DNA of 64,000 nucleotides, taken from assembly GCA_963768885.1 (NCBI GenBank), contig CAVYJN010000006.1, positions 1,054,001-1,118,000 of the forward strand. The letters run 5' to 3'. Made by a program: the position numbers and the translations under genes. This DNA is from DASRIA01 sp963768885. Lineage in GTDB: Bacteria; Actinomycetota; Thermoleophilia; Solirubrobacterales; JBBDJG01. Position 1 is the first letter of the stretch. Each line of letters starts with the position of its first letter. Under the pieces are notes generated by a model, which was given only the letters and a program-made list of their open reading frames with translations, was not told the origin of the DNA and made no database searches. Positions 8,245 through 17,562 of the stretch are shown here, piece after piece.

Positions 8245-8455
8245 ATGCCCAAGGTGAAGACCCATTCCGGCGCCAAGAAGCGCTTTCGCAAGACCGGATC
8301 CGGCCGGATCCTGGCGCGCCACGGCATGACGTCGCACAACCTCGGCAAGAAGGCGGCCAAGCGCAAGCGCCGCCTCGGTCGGCCGCGTGGAGATCAAGCA
8401 AGGCGGCGAGACAGAGGTGAAGCGGCTGCTCGCCGGTGGAAAGGGCGCGCAGTGA
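8245..8455 (+). CDS. rpmI: 50S ribosomal protein L35, one extra base
   Basis: MPKVKTHSGAKKRFRKTGSG is the diagnostic N-terminus of L35, followed by GMTSHNLGKKAAKRKRRL. One extra base near 8375 moves the frame; correcting it gives about 69 residues ending GGKGAQ at TGA 8453-8455. The stop overlaps the rplT GTG by four bases (GTGA), so the two are translationally coupled. L35 is a small basic component of the large subunit. The frameshift is probably a sequence error because the gene is normally essential for ribosome assembly. Confidence 0.9.
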
Positions 8456-8826
8456 CCCGCGTCAAGCGGTCCGTCCACGCACGCAAGAAGCGCCGCGCCG
8501 TGCTCGAGCGCGCCAAGGGCTACCGCGGCGAGAAGCACTCGAGCTACCGGCGCGCGAAGGAGCAGGTCCTCAAGTCGGACTCCTACGCCTACCGCGACCG
8601 GCGCGCGCGCAAGCGCGACTTCCGCGCGCTCTGGATCGTGCGCATCAACGCGGCCGCACGCCGCGAGGGGCTCACCTACAGCCGCATGATGGCCGGGCTG
8701 CGCGTGGCCGAGGTCGAGGTCAACCGCAAGATGCTCGCGGACGTGGCCGTGCGCGACCCCGAGACCTTCCGCCGATTTGCCGAGCGAGCCAAGCAGGCCC
8801 TGGAGGTGTCCGCGGCCGGATCCTGA
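8452..8826 (+). CDS. rplT: 50S ribosomal protein L20
   Basis: 124 residues, usual length, from GTG 8452. Typical L20 features: VKRSVHARKKRRAVLERAKG, then YRGEKHSSYRRAKEQV and RDRRARKRDFRALWIVRINA, a long basic helix that binds 23S rRNA during early 50S assembly. L20 also represses its own operon in several bacteria by binding mRNA. It is followed by a clear terminator at 8856. Confidence 0.97.
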   Translation: MTRVKRSVHARKKRRAVLERAKGYRGEKHSSYRRAKEQVLKSDSYAYRDRRARKRDFRALWIVRINAAARREGLTYSRMMAGLRVAEVEVNRKMLADVAVRDPETFRRFAERAKQALEVSAAGS

Positions 8827-8855
8827 GCGCGGCGGACAGCGACCTTTTCCAGGGC

Positions 8856-8883
8856 GGCGACCGACGGGTCGGCGCCTTTTTTG
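8856..8883 (+). terminator. Intrinsic terminator after rplT
   Basis: GGCG-A-CCGA, loop CGGG, TCGG-CGCC (8856-8876) with a single bulged A, followed directly by six T (8877-8882). It ends the rpmI-rplT transcript 23 bases before the methyltransferase start. Confidence 0.85.
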
Positions 8884-8905
8884 TTTCCCTGACGAGACCA
8901 CAGAC

Positions 8906-9673
8906 ATGACCGAGACGATCACCAGCAAGAGCAACGCCCGCCTGAAGGAGCTGCGCAGCCTGCACGAGCGCAAGCACCGGGACCGCACGGGCCTGTTCAT
9001 CGCGGAGGGAGAGGACATGCTGGCCGCCGCGCTTGCGCACGGGCACCTTCCCGAGACCGTCTACTTCGAGCCAGGCCACGACCTGCCGGCGATGCCGGCC
9101 GGCGTCGAGCAGGTGCCGGTCGCCCGTGATGCGCTCGCGAGCGCGGGCAGCCTGGGGAGCGGGTCGCGGGTGCTCGGCGTGTGGCGCGAGCGCTGGGCCG
9201 AGGAGCTACCGGTACCCGCTCGGCGCCTTGGCGACGAGCGGCCCTTTCTCTACCTTCATGACGTGTCCGATCCTGGGAACGTCGGCACCATCCTGCGCGC
9301 CGCCCAGGCGTTCGGCGCCGGGCCCGTGGCGCTCAGCCCCGAGACGGCCGATCCCTTCGGCCCGAAGGCGGTGCGGGCGAGCATGGGAGCGATCTTCGCC
9401 CACCGCGTCGTGCGCGCCGCCTGGGACGAGGTCCCGCGTCCCGGGACGAGTATCGCGCTCGTCCCCGGAGCCGGCACGCCGCTGCGTGAGCTGAGCTGGA
9501 CCGACCCGCCGCTGTTCGTGCTCGGAGCCGAGCGTGCCGGCCTGCCCGCCGGGATCGTCGCCGCCTGCGACGAGGTCGCCCACATCCCGCTGGCCGCTGC
9601 CGCGGACTCGCTCAACGTCGCGATGACGGCGACCCTCTGCCTCTACGAATATCGTGCACGTACCGATGCCTGA
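8906..9673 (+). CDS. TrmH/SpoU-family RNA 2'-O-methyltransferase
   Basis: 255 residues. N-terminal substrate-binding domain (1-95) opens with ITSKSNARLKELRSLHERK, as in rRNA methyltransferases that recognise L30e-like folds. The SPOUT knot domain carries the three SpoU motifs: NVGTILRAAQAFGAG (motif 1), LFVLGAERAGLP (motif 2) and IPLAAAADSLNVAMTATL (motif 3), which form the trefoil-knot SAM site. Target nucleotide cannot be read from the sequence. The stop overlaps pheS by 8 bases. This gene next to pheST is a common arrangement across bacteria. Confidence 0.93.
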   Translation: MTETITSKSNARLKELRSLHERKHRDRTGLFIAEGEDMLAAALAHGHLPETVYFEPGHDLPAMPAGVEQVPVARDALASAGSLGSGSRVLGVWRERWAEELPVPARRLGDERPFLYLHDVSDPGNVGTILRAAQAFGAGPVALSPETADPFGPKAVRASMGAIFAHRVVRAAWDEVPRPGTSIALVPGAGTPLRELSWTDPPLFVLGAERAGLPAGIVAACDEVAHIPLAAAADSLNVAMTATLCLYEYRARTDA

Positions 9674-10744
9674 CGCGCCGCTCGACCCCCAGCAGGCGAT
9701 GGAGCGACTCGGCCGCCTGGCGGAGGAGGGCGAGCGCGCGGTGCTGGAGGCCGCGACGCCCGCGGAGCTCGAGGAGCTGAGGGTGCGCTACCTCGGGCGC
9801 AAGGCCGAGCTGACCCAGATCCTGCGCTCGATCCCGGCGCTGCCCGAGGAGTGGCGGGCGCAGCTCGGGAAGGGCGGCAACGAGGCGCGCCGCGCGCTCG
9901 AGACGCTGCTCGAGGAGCGTTCGGCCGCGCTCGAGGCGGGCGAGCTCGAGCGCCGCCTGCGCGACGAGGCGGTCGACGTGACGCTGCCCGGGCGAGCCGC
10001 TGGACGCGGGCCACCTGCACCTGCTGACCACCACGCGGCGCGAGCTGGAGGACATCTTCGCGGGGCTCGGCTACCGGGTCGCTCGAGGGGCCCGAGGTGG
10101 AGTTCGACTACTACAACTTCACGGCGCTCAACCATCCGCCGGGGCATCCCGCGCGGATGCTCCAGGACACCTTCTACTTCTCCAGCGAGCTGCTGCTGCG
10201 GACCCACACCTCGCCGATGCAGGTGCGCGCGATGGAGCAGCAGGAGCCGCCGATCTTCATCGTGGTCCCCGGCAAGGTCTACCGGCGCGACTCCGACGCG
10301 ACCCACACGCCGATGTTCCACCAGATCGAGGGACTCGCGGTCGACGAGGGCATCACGCTCGCCGACCTCCAGGGCACGCTGCTGGAGTTCGCGCGCGCGT
10401 TCTTCGGCGGCGAGCGCGAGGTGCGGTTGCGGCCGCACTACTTCCCGTTCACCGAGCCGAGCGTCGAGTTCGACGTGTCGTGCTTCGCCTGCGGCGGCTC
10501 CGGCCGGCTGCGCGACCGCTCGCGCGACCCGCTGTGCAAGGGCACGGGCTGGATCGAGGGCGGCGGCGCCGGCATGGTCGATCCGAACGTCTTCGAGTTC
10601 GTGCGCGACCGCGGCTACGACCCCGACCGCGTGCAGGGCTTCGCGTTCGGCCTCGGCATCGACCGGCTCGCGATGCTCAAGCACGGCGTCCCCGACCTGC
10701 GGATCCTGTTCGAGAACGACCTGCGCTTCCTGGGGCAGTTCTGA
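9666..10744 (+). CDS. pheS: Phenylalanyl-tRNA synthetase alpha subunit, two extra bases
   Basis: ATG 9666 inside the end of the methyltransferase gene. The N-terminal coiled-coil (about 1-100) has LEELRVRYLGRKAELTQIL. The frame changes near 9990 and near 10080; removing one base at each gives 358 residues, the normal length. The catalytic part has GPEVEFDYYNFTALNHPPGH, motif 2 region VYRRDSDATHTPMFHQIEG and motif 3 region GFAFGLGIDRLAMLKHG. A Cys pair in FACGGSGRLRD, then DPLCKGTGW, is a frequent variant. PheS2-PheT2 charges tRNA-Phe. The stop codon overlaps the pheT ATG by one base. Confidence 0.93.
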
Positions 10745-13190
10745 TGCTGGTTCCCGCTCTCGTGGCTGAAGGAGTACTGCGACCCGGGGCAGAGCGCCGA
10801 CGCGCTCGCGACGACGCTCGCGCTCAGCGGCACCGAGGTGGAGCGGGTCACGAGCGTCGGGGTACCGCGCGGCGACGGCAACGGCGGCCTGTTCCGGATC
10901 GGCGAGGTGCTCGACGTGGCGCAGCATCCCGATGCCGACAGGCTGAGCGTCTGCAAGGTGCGCCTCAGCGGGTCCGACGAGCGCACGATCGTGTGCGGCG
11001 CGCCCAACGTGGCCGCGGGCCAGGCCGTGATGGTCGCGTTGCCGGGCGCCGTGCTCCCGGACGGGACCCGCCTCGGCAAGGCAAAGCTCCGCGGCGTCGA
11101 GTCCGAGGGCATGATCCTGTCGGAGACCGAGGTCCAGCTGGGCACCGACAGCGAGGGGATCATGGTGCTGCCCGACTCCTATGAGGCCGGGGAGGAGGCG
11201 CTGCGCTACCTCCCGGTCGGGGACGACGTCCTCGAGCTCGAGATCACGCCGAACCGCCCCGACTGCCTGTCCGTGTACGGCGTCGCACGGGAGGTGCACG
11301 CGGTCACCGGAGCACCCCTGGCGCCCGACCCCGGAGAACAGGACGTGGAACCTGTCTCGGCGGGAGGGAGCGAAGCGACCGACCATGATTTCTGTCGAAA
11401 TCGAAGATTTCGACATTTGCCCGCGTTTCACGGTGCGCGTGTTCACCGACGTGCAGGTCGGTCCCTCGCCGCTGTGGCTGAAGGCGCGCCTGACGGCGGC
11501 CGGGCAGCGGCCGATCAGCAACGTGGTCGACATCACCAACTACGTGATGCTGGTGCTCGGGCAGCCGATGCACGCCTACGACCTCGACCAGCTGGCGGGC
11601 CCGCAGCTCACGGTGCGCCGCGCGCGCGAGGGCGAGCGCGTCACGACGCTCGACGGCGAGGAGCGGGTCGTCGACGGCGACGCCGTGCTGGTCTGCGACG
11701 CGGACGGCCCGACGGGCATCGCCGGGATCATGGGCGGCGCGCGCAGCGAGGTGTCCGCGGACACGACCCGCGTGGCGATGGAGGCGGCGACGTGGAACGG
11801 CCCGAACATCCTCCAGACCTCGAAGAAGCTCGGCCTGCGCTCGGAGGCGAGCGGGCGCTTCGAGAAGCAGCTGCATCCGCGCCTCGCGATCGAGGCGCAG
11901 CGGCTCGCGGCCCGGTTGATGGTCGAGCTGTGCGGCGCGCGGATGGTGCCGGGCACCGTCGACGCCGCCGGCCCCGAGCCGGAGCCGCACCGGATCGTGA
12001 TGCGCAGCGCGCGCCTCGCGGGCCTGCTCGGCGAGCGCATCGAGCCCGCCGAGTCCGCCGCGATCCTCGAGCGGCTCGGCTTCGGCGTCGAGCAGCGCGA
12101 CGGGGACCTCGAGGTCGAGACGCCGTACTGGCGCCACCACGACGTGTACCGGGAGGCCGACGTGATCGAGGAGGTCGCGCGCGTGCACGGCCTCCAGCGC
12201 CTGCCCGCGACGCTGCCGCCGCGGCGCGGGATCGGCGGGCTTTCCGCCGCCCAGGCGCTGCGCCGCACGATCGAGGACTTCCTGCGCGGCCGCGGCCTCA
12301 GCGAGGCCGTCAACTTCAGCTTCATATCGCCCGACGCCGTGCGCAGCCTGCGGCTCCCCGAGGACGCGACCCGCGGCCGGGTGCTCGCCCTCGCGAACCC
12401 GCTGAGCGAGGACCAGTCGGTGATGCGCAGCTCGCTCGTGCCGGGCCTGCTGGCGGTCGCGCGCCACAACGTCGCCCGCGACATCGAGGACGTGAGGCTG
12501 TTCGAGACGGGACGCGTCTTCTACTCCAAGGGCCCCTACGAGCAGCCCGACGAGCGCCTGCACCTCGCGGTCGTGCTGTGCGGGGACTTCGCGCCGAGGA
12601 CCTGGCGCCACGGCGCCCTGCCCGCGGACTTCTATGTGATCAAGGGCCTGCTCGTGGGCCTGCTCGACCTGCTCGGCGTGCAGTGGCGCCTGATCGACGG
12701 CGGGCCGCGCTTCCTGCACCCCGGGAAGGCGGCGGAGGTGGTCGTCGACGCCCGCGAGGCCGGCTGCCTGGGCGAGCTGCACCCGGCGGTCGCCGCGGAC
12801 TTCGGGCTCGGTGCGCTCGAGCACCCGCCCGTCGTGCTCGAGCTCGATCTCGACGCGGTGCTACCGGTCGCCGAGCGCCACGAGCGCCGCTACCGCGACC
12901 TGATCAGCTTCCCGGCCGTGCTCCAGGACATCGCGGTCGTCGTCGACGAGCCCGTCGAGGCGCAGACCGTCGTCGACTCGGTGCGCGCGGCCGCGGGCCC
13001 GGACCTGCGCGACGTGCGCGTGTTCGACCTGTACCGCGGCGAGCAGGTGGGCGAGGGTCGCAAGTCGCTCGCGCTGCGGCTCGAGTTCCGCTCGGAGGAG
13101 CGCACGCTGACCGACGAGGAGGTCGCGACGATCCGCGGGCGGATCAAGCAGGAGATCGCGCGCGAGACCGGAGGGTCGCTGCGTGAGTAG
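10744..13190 (+). CDS. pheT: Phenylalanyl-tRNA synthetase beta subunit, two extra bases
   Basis: ATG 10744 overlaps the pheS stop. One extra base near 10750 and one near 11360 break the frame; corrected length is about 814 residues. Domains: LVPLSWLKEYCDPG N-terminus, EMAP-like tRNA-binding domain (AQHPDADRLSVCKV, about 50-165), B3/B4 editing domain (LWLKARLTAAGQRPISNVVD, TNYVMLVLGQPMHAYD), B5 domain, catalytic-like core and C-terminal anticodon domain (FPAVLQDIAVVVDE). The second frame change lies beside a perfect inverted repeat (11393-11415) with unusually AT-rich codons. PheT carries editing of misacylated Tyr. The last 8 bases overlap the argC start. Confidence 0.94.
11393..11415. repeat. 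Perfect 10-bp inverted repeat inside pheT
   Basis: TGTCGAAATC (11393-11402) and GATTTCGACA (11406-11415) are exact reverse complements around GAA. The stretch is far more AT-rich than the surrounding gene yet encodes residues (VEIEDFDICPRF) that align with the family without an insertion. Confidence 0.8.
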
Positions 13191-14238
13191 GCAGCAAACC
13201 GCGTCAGCCGTCGGCCGTCAGCCGACGGCCGGTGAGCCCGTCGCGCGCGCGTGCGTCGTGGGAGCGTCCGGTTTTGCCGGAGCGCTGGCGGCCGCGCTGC
13301 TCTGGCGCCATCCGCGGATCTCGCTCGAGGCCGTGACGGCGCGCACCGACGCGGGCCGGCGACTCGACGACCTGTATCCGCGCCACCGCGTCCCGCTCGA
13401 GATGGAGGCCTTCGACGCCGAGCGCCTGGCCGGCCGTCGCCGACGTCGCGATGGTCTCCTACCCGCACGGCGCGGCCGCGGAGGCGGTGGCGGCGCTGCG
13501 GGCGCAGGGCCTGCGCGTGGTCGACCTCTCCGCCGACTTCAGGCTGCACGACCTCGCGGTGCACGAACGGTGGTACGGGCCGCACGGCGCGCCCCCAGCT
13601 GCAGGGACGAGGCGGTCTTCGGGCTGACCGAGCTGCACCGCGAGGAGATCGCCGGGGCGTCGCTGGTCGCCAACCCGGGCTGCTATTCGACCGCCGCGAT
13701 CCTCGCGCTCGCGCCGCTCGCGCGGGAGGGCCTGATCGCGGACGCGGTCGTCGACGCGAAGAGCGGCGTCTCCGGCGCGGGCCGCGAGGCAAACGAGCGC
13801 ACCCACTTCGTCTCGGTGGACGAGAACGTCAACGCATACGCCGTGGAAGGCCACCGCCACGCGCCCGAGATCGACCAGGAGCTCGATGCGCTCGGGCTGC
13901 GCCGCCGGGTGACCTTCGTGCCGCACCTGGTGCCGCTCGACCAGGGCCTGCTCGCCAGCTGTTACGTGACGCCGTCCCGCGACCTCGGCGCCGACGAGGT
14001 CGCGGAGCTCTTCGGCGACGCATACGCGGGCGAGCGCTTCGTCGAGCTCGCCGCGGCCCCGCCCGGGGTGCGCGACGTGCGCGACACCAACCTCTGCCGG
14101 ATCCACGTCGCCGCGGCGCCGGGCGGGCGCGTGCTGGTGTTCGCGGCGATCGACAACCTCTGGAAGGGCGCGGCCGGCCAGGCCGTCCAGAACCTCAACC
14201 TGATGCTGGGGCTCGACGAGGCGGAGGGCCTCGGATGA
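13183..14238 (+). CDS. argC: N-acetyl-gamma-glutamyl-phosphate reductase, two compensating frameshifts
   Basis: Third step of arginine synthesis: NADPH reduction of N-acetylglutamyl phosphate. GTG 13183 lies inside the end of pheT. CVVGASGFAGALAAAL is the NADP-binding loop. From about 13430 to 13595 the protein is in another frame (AMVSYPHGAAAEAV, VVDLSADFRLHDL), so one extra base and one missing base compensate. The rest restores FGLTELHREEI, the catalytic Cys in VANPGCYSTAAILAL, and GHRHAPEIDQEL, giving about 351 residues. The first 20 residues include a palindrome-coded stretch and are not conserved, so a later start is possible. First gene of argC-J-B-D-G. Confidence 0.93.
   Translation: MSRQQTASAVGRQPTAGEPVARACVVGASGFAGALAAALLWRHPRISLEAVTARTDAGRRLDDLYPRHRVPLEMEAFDAERLAGRRRRRDGLLPARRGRGGGGGAAGAGPARGRPLRRLQAARPRGARTVVRAARRAPSCRDEAVFGLTELHREEIAGASLVANPGCYSTAAILALAPLAREGLIADAVVDAKSGVSGAGREANERTHFVSVDENVNAYAVEGHRHAPEIDQELDALGLRRRVTFVPHLVPLDQGLLASCYVTPSRDLGADEVAELFGDAYAGERFVELAAAPPGVRDVRDTNLCRIHVAAAPGGRVLVFAAIDNLWKGAAGQAVQNLNLMLGLDEAEGLG
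13207..13229. repeat. Perfect 9-bp palindrome near the argC start
   Basis: GCCGTCGGC (13207-13215) pairs with GCCGACGGC (13221-13229) around five bases. It lies 24 bases downstream of the GTG at 13183 and could form a stable mRNA hairpin, or serve as a DNA site at the head of the arginine genes. It does not resemble an ArgR box (AT-rich). Confidence 0.6.
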
Positions 14239-15491
14239 GCGCCCCCGACGGAAGCTTCTTCCGCTCGCGCTGGGTCGATTCGCCCGATGGGGTCGAGGTG
14301 CTCGACCCGGGCCCGCTGCCGGCCGGGTTCCGCGCCGCCGGGATCGCGTGCGGGATGAAGCCGTCGGGCCGCCTCGACCTCGGGCTGCTGGCCTGCGACT
14401 CCGACGATGCGACGTCGGCCGCGCTGTTCACGCGCAACGCGATCGTGGCGGCCCCCGTCCAGGTCGCGCGCACGCGCGAGCTGGACCGGCTGCGCGCGGT
14501 CGTCGTGAACAGCGGCATCGCGAACGTCGGCGACGGCGACCGCGGCCTCGAGGTCGCACGAGCGATGGTGTCGAGCGCGGCCGCAGCGCTCGGCCTCGAG
14601 CCGGAGCGCATGGGCGTCGCCTCCACGGGCGTGATCGGCGTGGGGCTCGACCGCGACACCGTCGTGTCGGGCATCGAGCGGATCGCCGGCGAGCTCTCGC
14701 CCGGCGGCGGTGAGGTGTTCGCGGAGGCGATCATGACCACGGATCGCTGGGCCAAGCAGGGCAGCCTCGCGGTGGCGCTGTCCGGCGGCACGGTGCGCCT
14801 CTGCGCGCAGGCCAAGGGGGCGGGGATGATCTCGCCGTCGTTCGCGACGATGCTCTGCTTCGTCGAGACGGACGCGGCGATCGACGCCGTCACGCTCGAC
14901 CGCCTGCTGCGGGCCGCGGTCGAGCGCTCGTTCGAGCGCACCTCCGTGGACGGTCAGCTCTCGACGAACGACTCCGTGTTCTGCTTCGCGAGCGGTGCGG
15001 CGGGCGTCGCGGTCGCGGCGGGGACGGGAGACGAGCTTGCCTTCGCGGCGGCGCTCGACGCGCTGCTGCGCCAGCTCGCGCTCGAGATCGTCGCCGACGG
15101 CGAGGGGGCGGAGCGGGTCGCACGGCTGCTCGTGCGCGGCTCGATCGAAGGGGTCGACCTGGTCGCGCGCGCGGTCGCCAACTCCCCGCTCGTGAAGTGC
15201 GCGCTGCACGGAGCGGACCCCAACTGGGGCCGCATCCTCGCGGCGGCCGGACAGGCCGTCCCCGACGTCGACCCCTCCGGGGTCCACCTCTACATCGAGG
15301 ACGTCCAGGTCGCGAGCGGGAGCAGCGCCGTGGCGCTGGACGACGCCGCCCGCACGCGCCTCGAAGAGGCGATGGCCGCACCCGAGGTGGAGCTGCGCCT
15401 CGACGTGGCGCGCGGGGGCGAGGAGGTCGAGATCTTCTTCTGCGACCTCGGGCACGGCTACGTTTCGCTCAACTCCGAGTACTCCACGTGA
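14235..15491 (+). CDS. argJ: Bifunctional ornithine acetyltransferase / N-acetylglutamate synthase
   Basis: 418 residues; ATG 14235 overlaps the argC stop (ATGA). ArgJ is a Ntn-type enzyme that cuts itself at an Ala-Thr bond; the site is visible as SFATMLCFVETDAA preceded by AKGAGMISP. Other family motifs: NSGIANVGDGDRGLE, STGVIGVGLD and PNWGRILAAAGQA. It recycles the acetyl group from N-acetylornithine to glutamate. Because ArgJ is present, no separate ArgE deacetylase is needed; whether it can also use acetyl-CoA cannot be read from the sequence. Confidence 0.96.
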   Translation: MSAPDGSFFRSRWVDSPDGVEVLDPGPLPAGFRAAGIACGMKPSGRLDLGLLACDSDDATSAALFTRNAIVAAPVQVARTRELDRLRAVVVNSGIANVGDGDRGLEVARAMVSSAAAALGLEPERMGVASTGVIGVGLDRDTVVSGIERIAGELSPGGGEVFAEAIMTTDRWAKQGSLAVALSGGTVRLCAQAKGAGMISPSFATMLCFVETDAAIDAVTLDRLLRAAVERSFERTSVDGQLSTNDSVFCFASGAAGVAVAAGTGDELAFAAALDALLRQLALEIVADGEGAERVARLLVRGSIEGVDLVARAVANSPLVKCALHGADPNWGRILAAAGQAVPDVDPSGVHLYIEDVQVASGSSAVALDDAARTRLEEAMAAPEVELRLDVARGGEEVEIFFCDLGHGYVSLNSEYST

Positions 15492-16387
15492 TGCCCGAGC
15501 GCGTGCCCGACACTCCGAGCGGCGAGCGCATCGGGATGCTGCTCGAGTCGCTGCCCTACATCCGCGAGTTCTTCGGCGCCACGATCGTGATCAAGTACGG
15601 TGGCGCGGCGATGGCCGAGGAGCACCTGCGCGAGGCCTTCGCCCGCGACGTGGTGCTGCTCAAGTACGTCGGGATGAACCCGGTGATCGTGCACGGCGGC
15701 GGTCCCGAGATCACGGACTACATGAAGCGGCTCGGGCTCGAGGTCGAGTTCGTGCAGGGACTGCGCGTCTCCGACGAGCAGACGGTGGAGATCGCGAAGA
15801 TGGTGCTGATCGGCAAGCTCAACAAGGACATCGTGCTGCGCCTCAACCGCCACGGGCAGGCGGCCGTCGGGCTGTGCGGAGACGACGGCTCGCTCTTCCA
15901 GGTGGCCAAGCGGCGCGTCTCGGCGCCCGGCGGGGAGGAGATCGACCTCGGTTTCGTCGGCTCGATCAAGCGCGTCGACGTGGACGTCCTGAATCACATC
16001 GCCGAGGACTACATCCCCGTCGTCGCCTCCGTGGGGGCGGACGCCGAGGGACGCTCCTACAACGTCAACGCCGACGAGGCCGCGGGCGCGGTGGCGGCGG
16101 CGCTGGACGCCTACAAGGTGATCTTCCTGACCGACGTGGAGGGATGGCTCGCGGATGCCTCCGATCCCGCGACGCGCATCTCCGAGACCGACGTCGAGGA
16201 GATCAGGCACAGCATCGACTCCGGCGACGTGCAAGGCGGCATGCTCCCGAAGCTGCAGGCCTGCGTGGCGGCGGTGGAGCGCGGGGTGCGCTCGGCGCAC
16301 ATCGTCGACGGGCGCGAGCCGCATTCGCTGCTGCTCGAGCTGTTCACGGACGCCGGCATCGGCACGAAGGTGAAGGGGCAGCGGTGA
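15491..16387 (+). CDS. argB: N-acetylglutamate kinase
   Basis: 298 residues, usual length. ATG 15491 overlaps the argJ stop by one base (TGATG). Amino acid kinase fold: ATIVIKYGGAAM holds the phosphate-binding Lys and Gly-Gly, MNPVIVHGGGPEI the substrate loop, and YNVNADEAAGAVA the acetylglutamate contact; LTDVEGWL and GGMLPKLQACVAA complete the ATP site. An N-terminal helix (LLESLPYIREFFG) is present, as in arginine-feedback-inhibited hexameric NAGKs, so feedback control is likely by family knowledge. Confidence 0.96.
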   Translation: MPERVPDTPSGERIGMLLESLPYIREFFGATIVIKYGGAAMAEEHLREAFARDVVLLKYVGMNPVIVHGGGPEITDYMKRLGLEVEFVQGLRVSDEQTVEIAKMVLIGKLNKDIVLRLNRHGQAAVGLCGDDGSLFQVAKRRVSAPGGEEIDLGFVGSIKRVDVDVLNHIAEDYIPVVASVGADAEGRSYNVNADEAAGAVAAALDAYKVIFLTDVEGWLADASDPATRISETDVEEIRHSIDSGDVQGGMLPKLQACVAAVERGVRSAHIVDGREPHSLLLELFTDAGIGTKVKGQR

Positions 16388-17562
16388 CGACCCAGAGCGC
16401 GCGTACCGATGCGATCGATCTCGAGAGCCGGTACATGATGCAGACCTACAAGCGGCTGCCGGTGACCTTCGCGATGGGCGAGGGGTGCTACCTGTACGAC
16501 GCCGAGGGGCGCGACTACCTCGACTTCCTGGCCGGCATCTCCGTGCTCAACACCGGCCATTGCCACCCGCACGTGGTCCACGCCGTGCGCGAGCAGGCGG
16601 GCCGCCTCGTGCAGGTGTCGAACCTCTACTACAACGAGCCCGCGGCGCTGCTTGCGCAGCGCCTGGCGGAGAGCCTCGAGCCCGGCGCCCGCGTGTTCCT
16701 GTGCAACTCCGGCACGGAGGCCAACGAGGCGATGATCAAGCTCGCGCGCAAGCGCCGGCGCGGGGGAGAGATCGTGGTGCTCGAGGGCGCCTTCCACGGC
16801 CGCACGATGGGCGCGCTCTCGGCGACCCCGCAGCCCGACAAGCAGGAGCCGTTCGCGCCGCTGGTCCCGGGCTTCAAGGTCGTGCCGCGCGACGACCCGG
16901 ACGCGCTCACGGCGGCCGTCACCGAATCCACCGCCGGCGTGCTGCTCGAGCCGATCCAGGGCGAGACGGGGATCTGGCCGATCTCCGAGCGCATGCTGCT
17001 CGCCGCGCGCGAGGCCTGTGACCGGACCGGCGCGCTGCTGATGTTCGACGAGATCCAGTGCGGGATGGGGCGCACCGGGACGCTCTGGGCGTTCGAGCTG
17101 ACGCCCGTGCGCCCCGACGTGCTGACCGCCGCGAAGGCGCTCGCCAGCGGCCTACCGGTGGGCGCGGTGATCGGCGGCGAGAAGGCGGCGGACGTGCTCC
17201 AGCCCGGCGACCACGGCGCGACGTTCGGGGGCGGTCCGCTGGTCGCGACCGCGGCGCTCGCGACCCTCGACGTGCTCGACGACGACCGGCTGCTCTCGCG
17301 CGTGCGGGTGCTCGGCGATCGCTTGCGGGTGGGCCTCGAGGCGCTGCGCGAGCAGGGACGCCTGACCGACGTGCGCGGTCGCGGCCTGATGATCGGCGCC
17401 GACCTGCCGCAGGCGACGGCGCCGGACGTCGTGCGCGCCGGGCTCGAAGCCGGGCTCGTCCTGAACGCGACCGGTCCGTCGACGCTGCGCTTCCTCCCGC
17501 CGCTGATCGTGGGCGAGGCCGAGATCGAGCGGGTGCTCGGCTTCCTCGGGGAGACGCTTTGA
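16384..17562 (+). CDS. argD: Acetylornithine aminotransferase
   Basis: 392 residues; GTG 16384 overlaps the argB stop (GTGA). Class III PLP aminotransferase: FLAGISVLNTGHCHPHVVHA, phosphate-binding NSGTEANEAMIKLAR, FHGRTMGALSAT, cofactor Asp in LLMFDEIQCGMGRTG, and the PLP-binding Lys in TAAKALASGLPVGAV. It converts N-acetylglutamate semialdehyde to N-acetylornithine. argF and argH are not between argD and argG here and are not seen in the window. Confidence 0.95.
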   Translation: MTTQSARTDAIDLESRYMMQTYKRLPVTFAMGEGCYLYDAEGRDYLDFLAGISVLNTGHCHPHVVHAVREQAGRLVQVSNLYYNEPAALLAQRLAESLEPGARVFLCNSGTEANEAMIKLARKRRRGGEIVVLEGAFHGRTMGALSATPQPDKQEPFAPLVPGFKVVPRDDPDALTAAVTESTAGVLLEPIQGETGIWPISERMLLAAREACDRTGALLMFDEIQCGMGRTGTLWAFELTPVRPDVLTAAKALASGLPVGAVIGGEKAADVLQPGDHGATFGGGPLVATAALATLDVLDDDRLLSRVRVLGDRLRVGLEALREQGRLTDVRGRGLMIGADLPQATAPDVVRAGLEAGLVLNATGPSTLRFLPPLIVGEAEIERVLGFLGETL

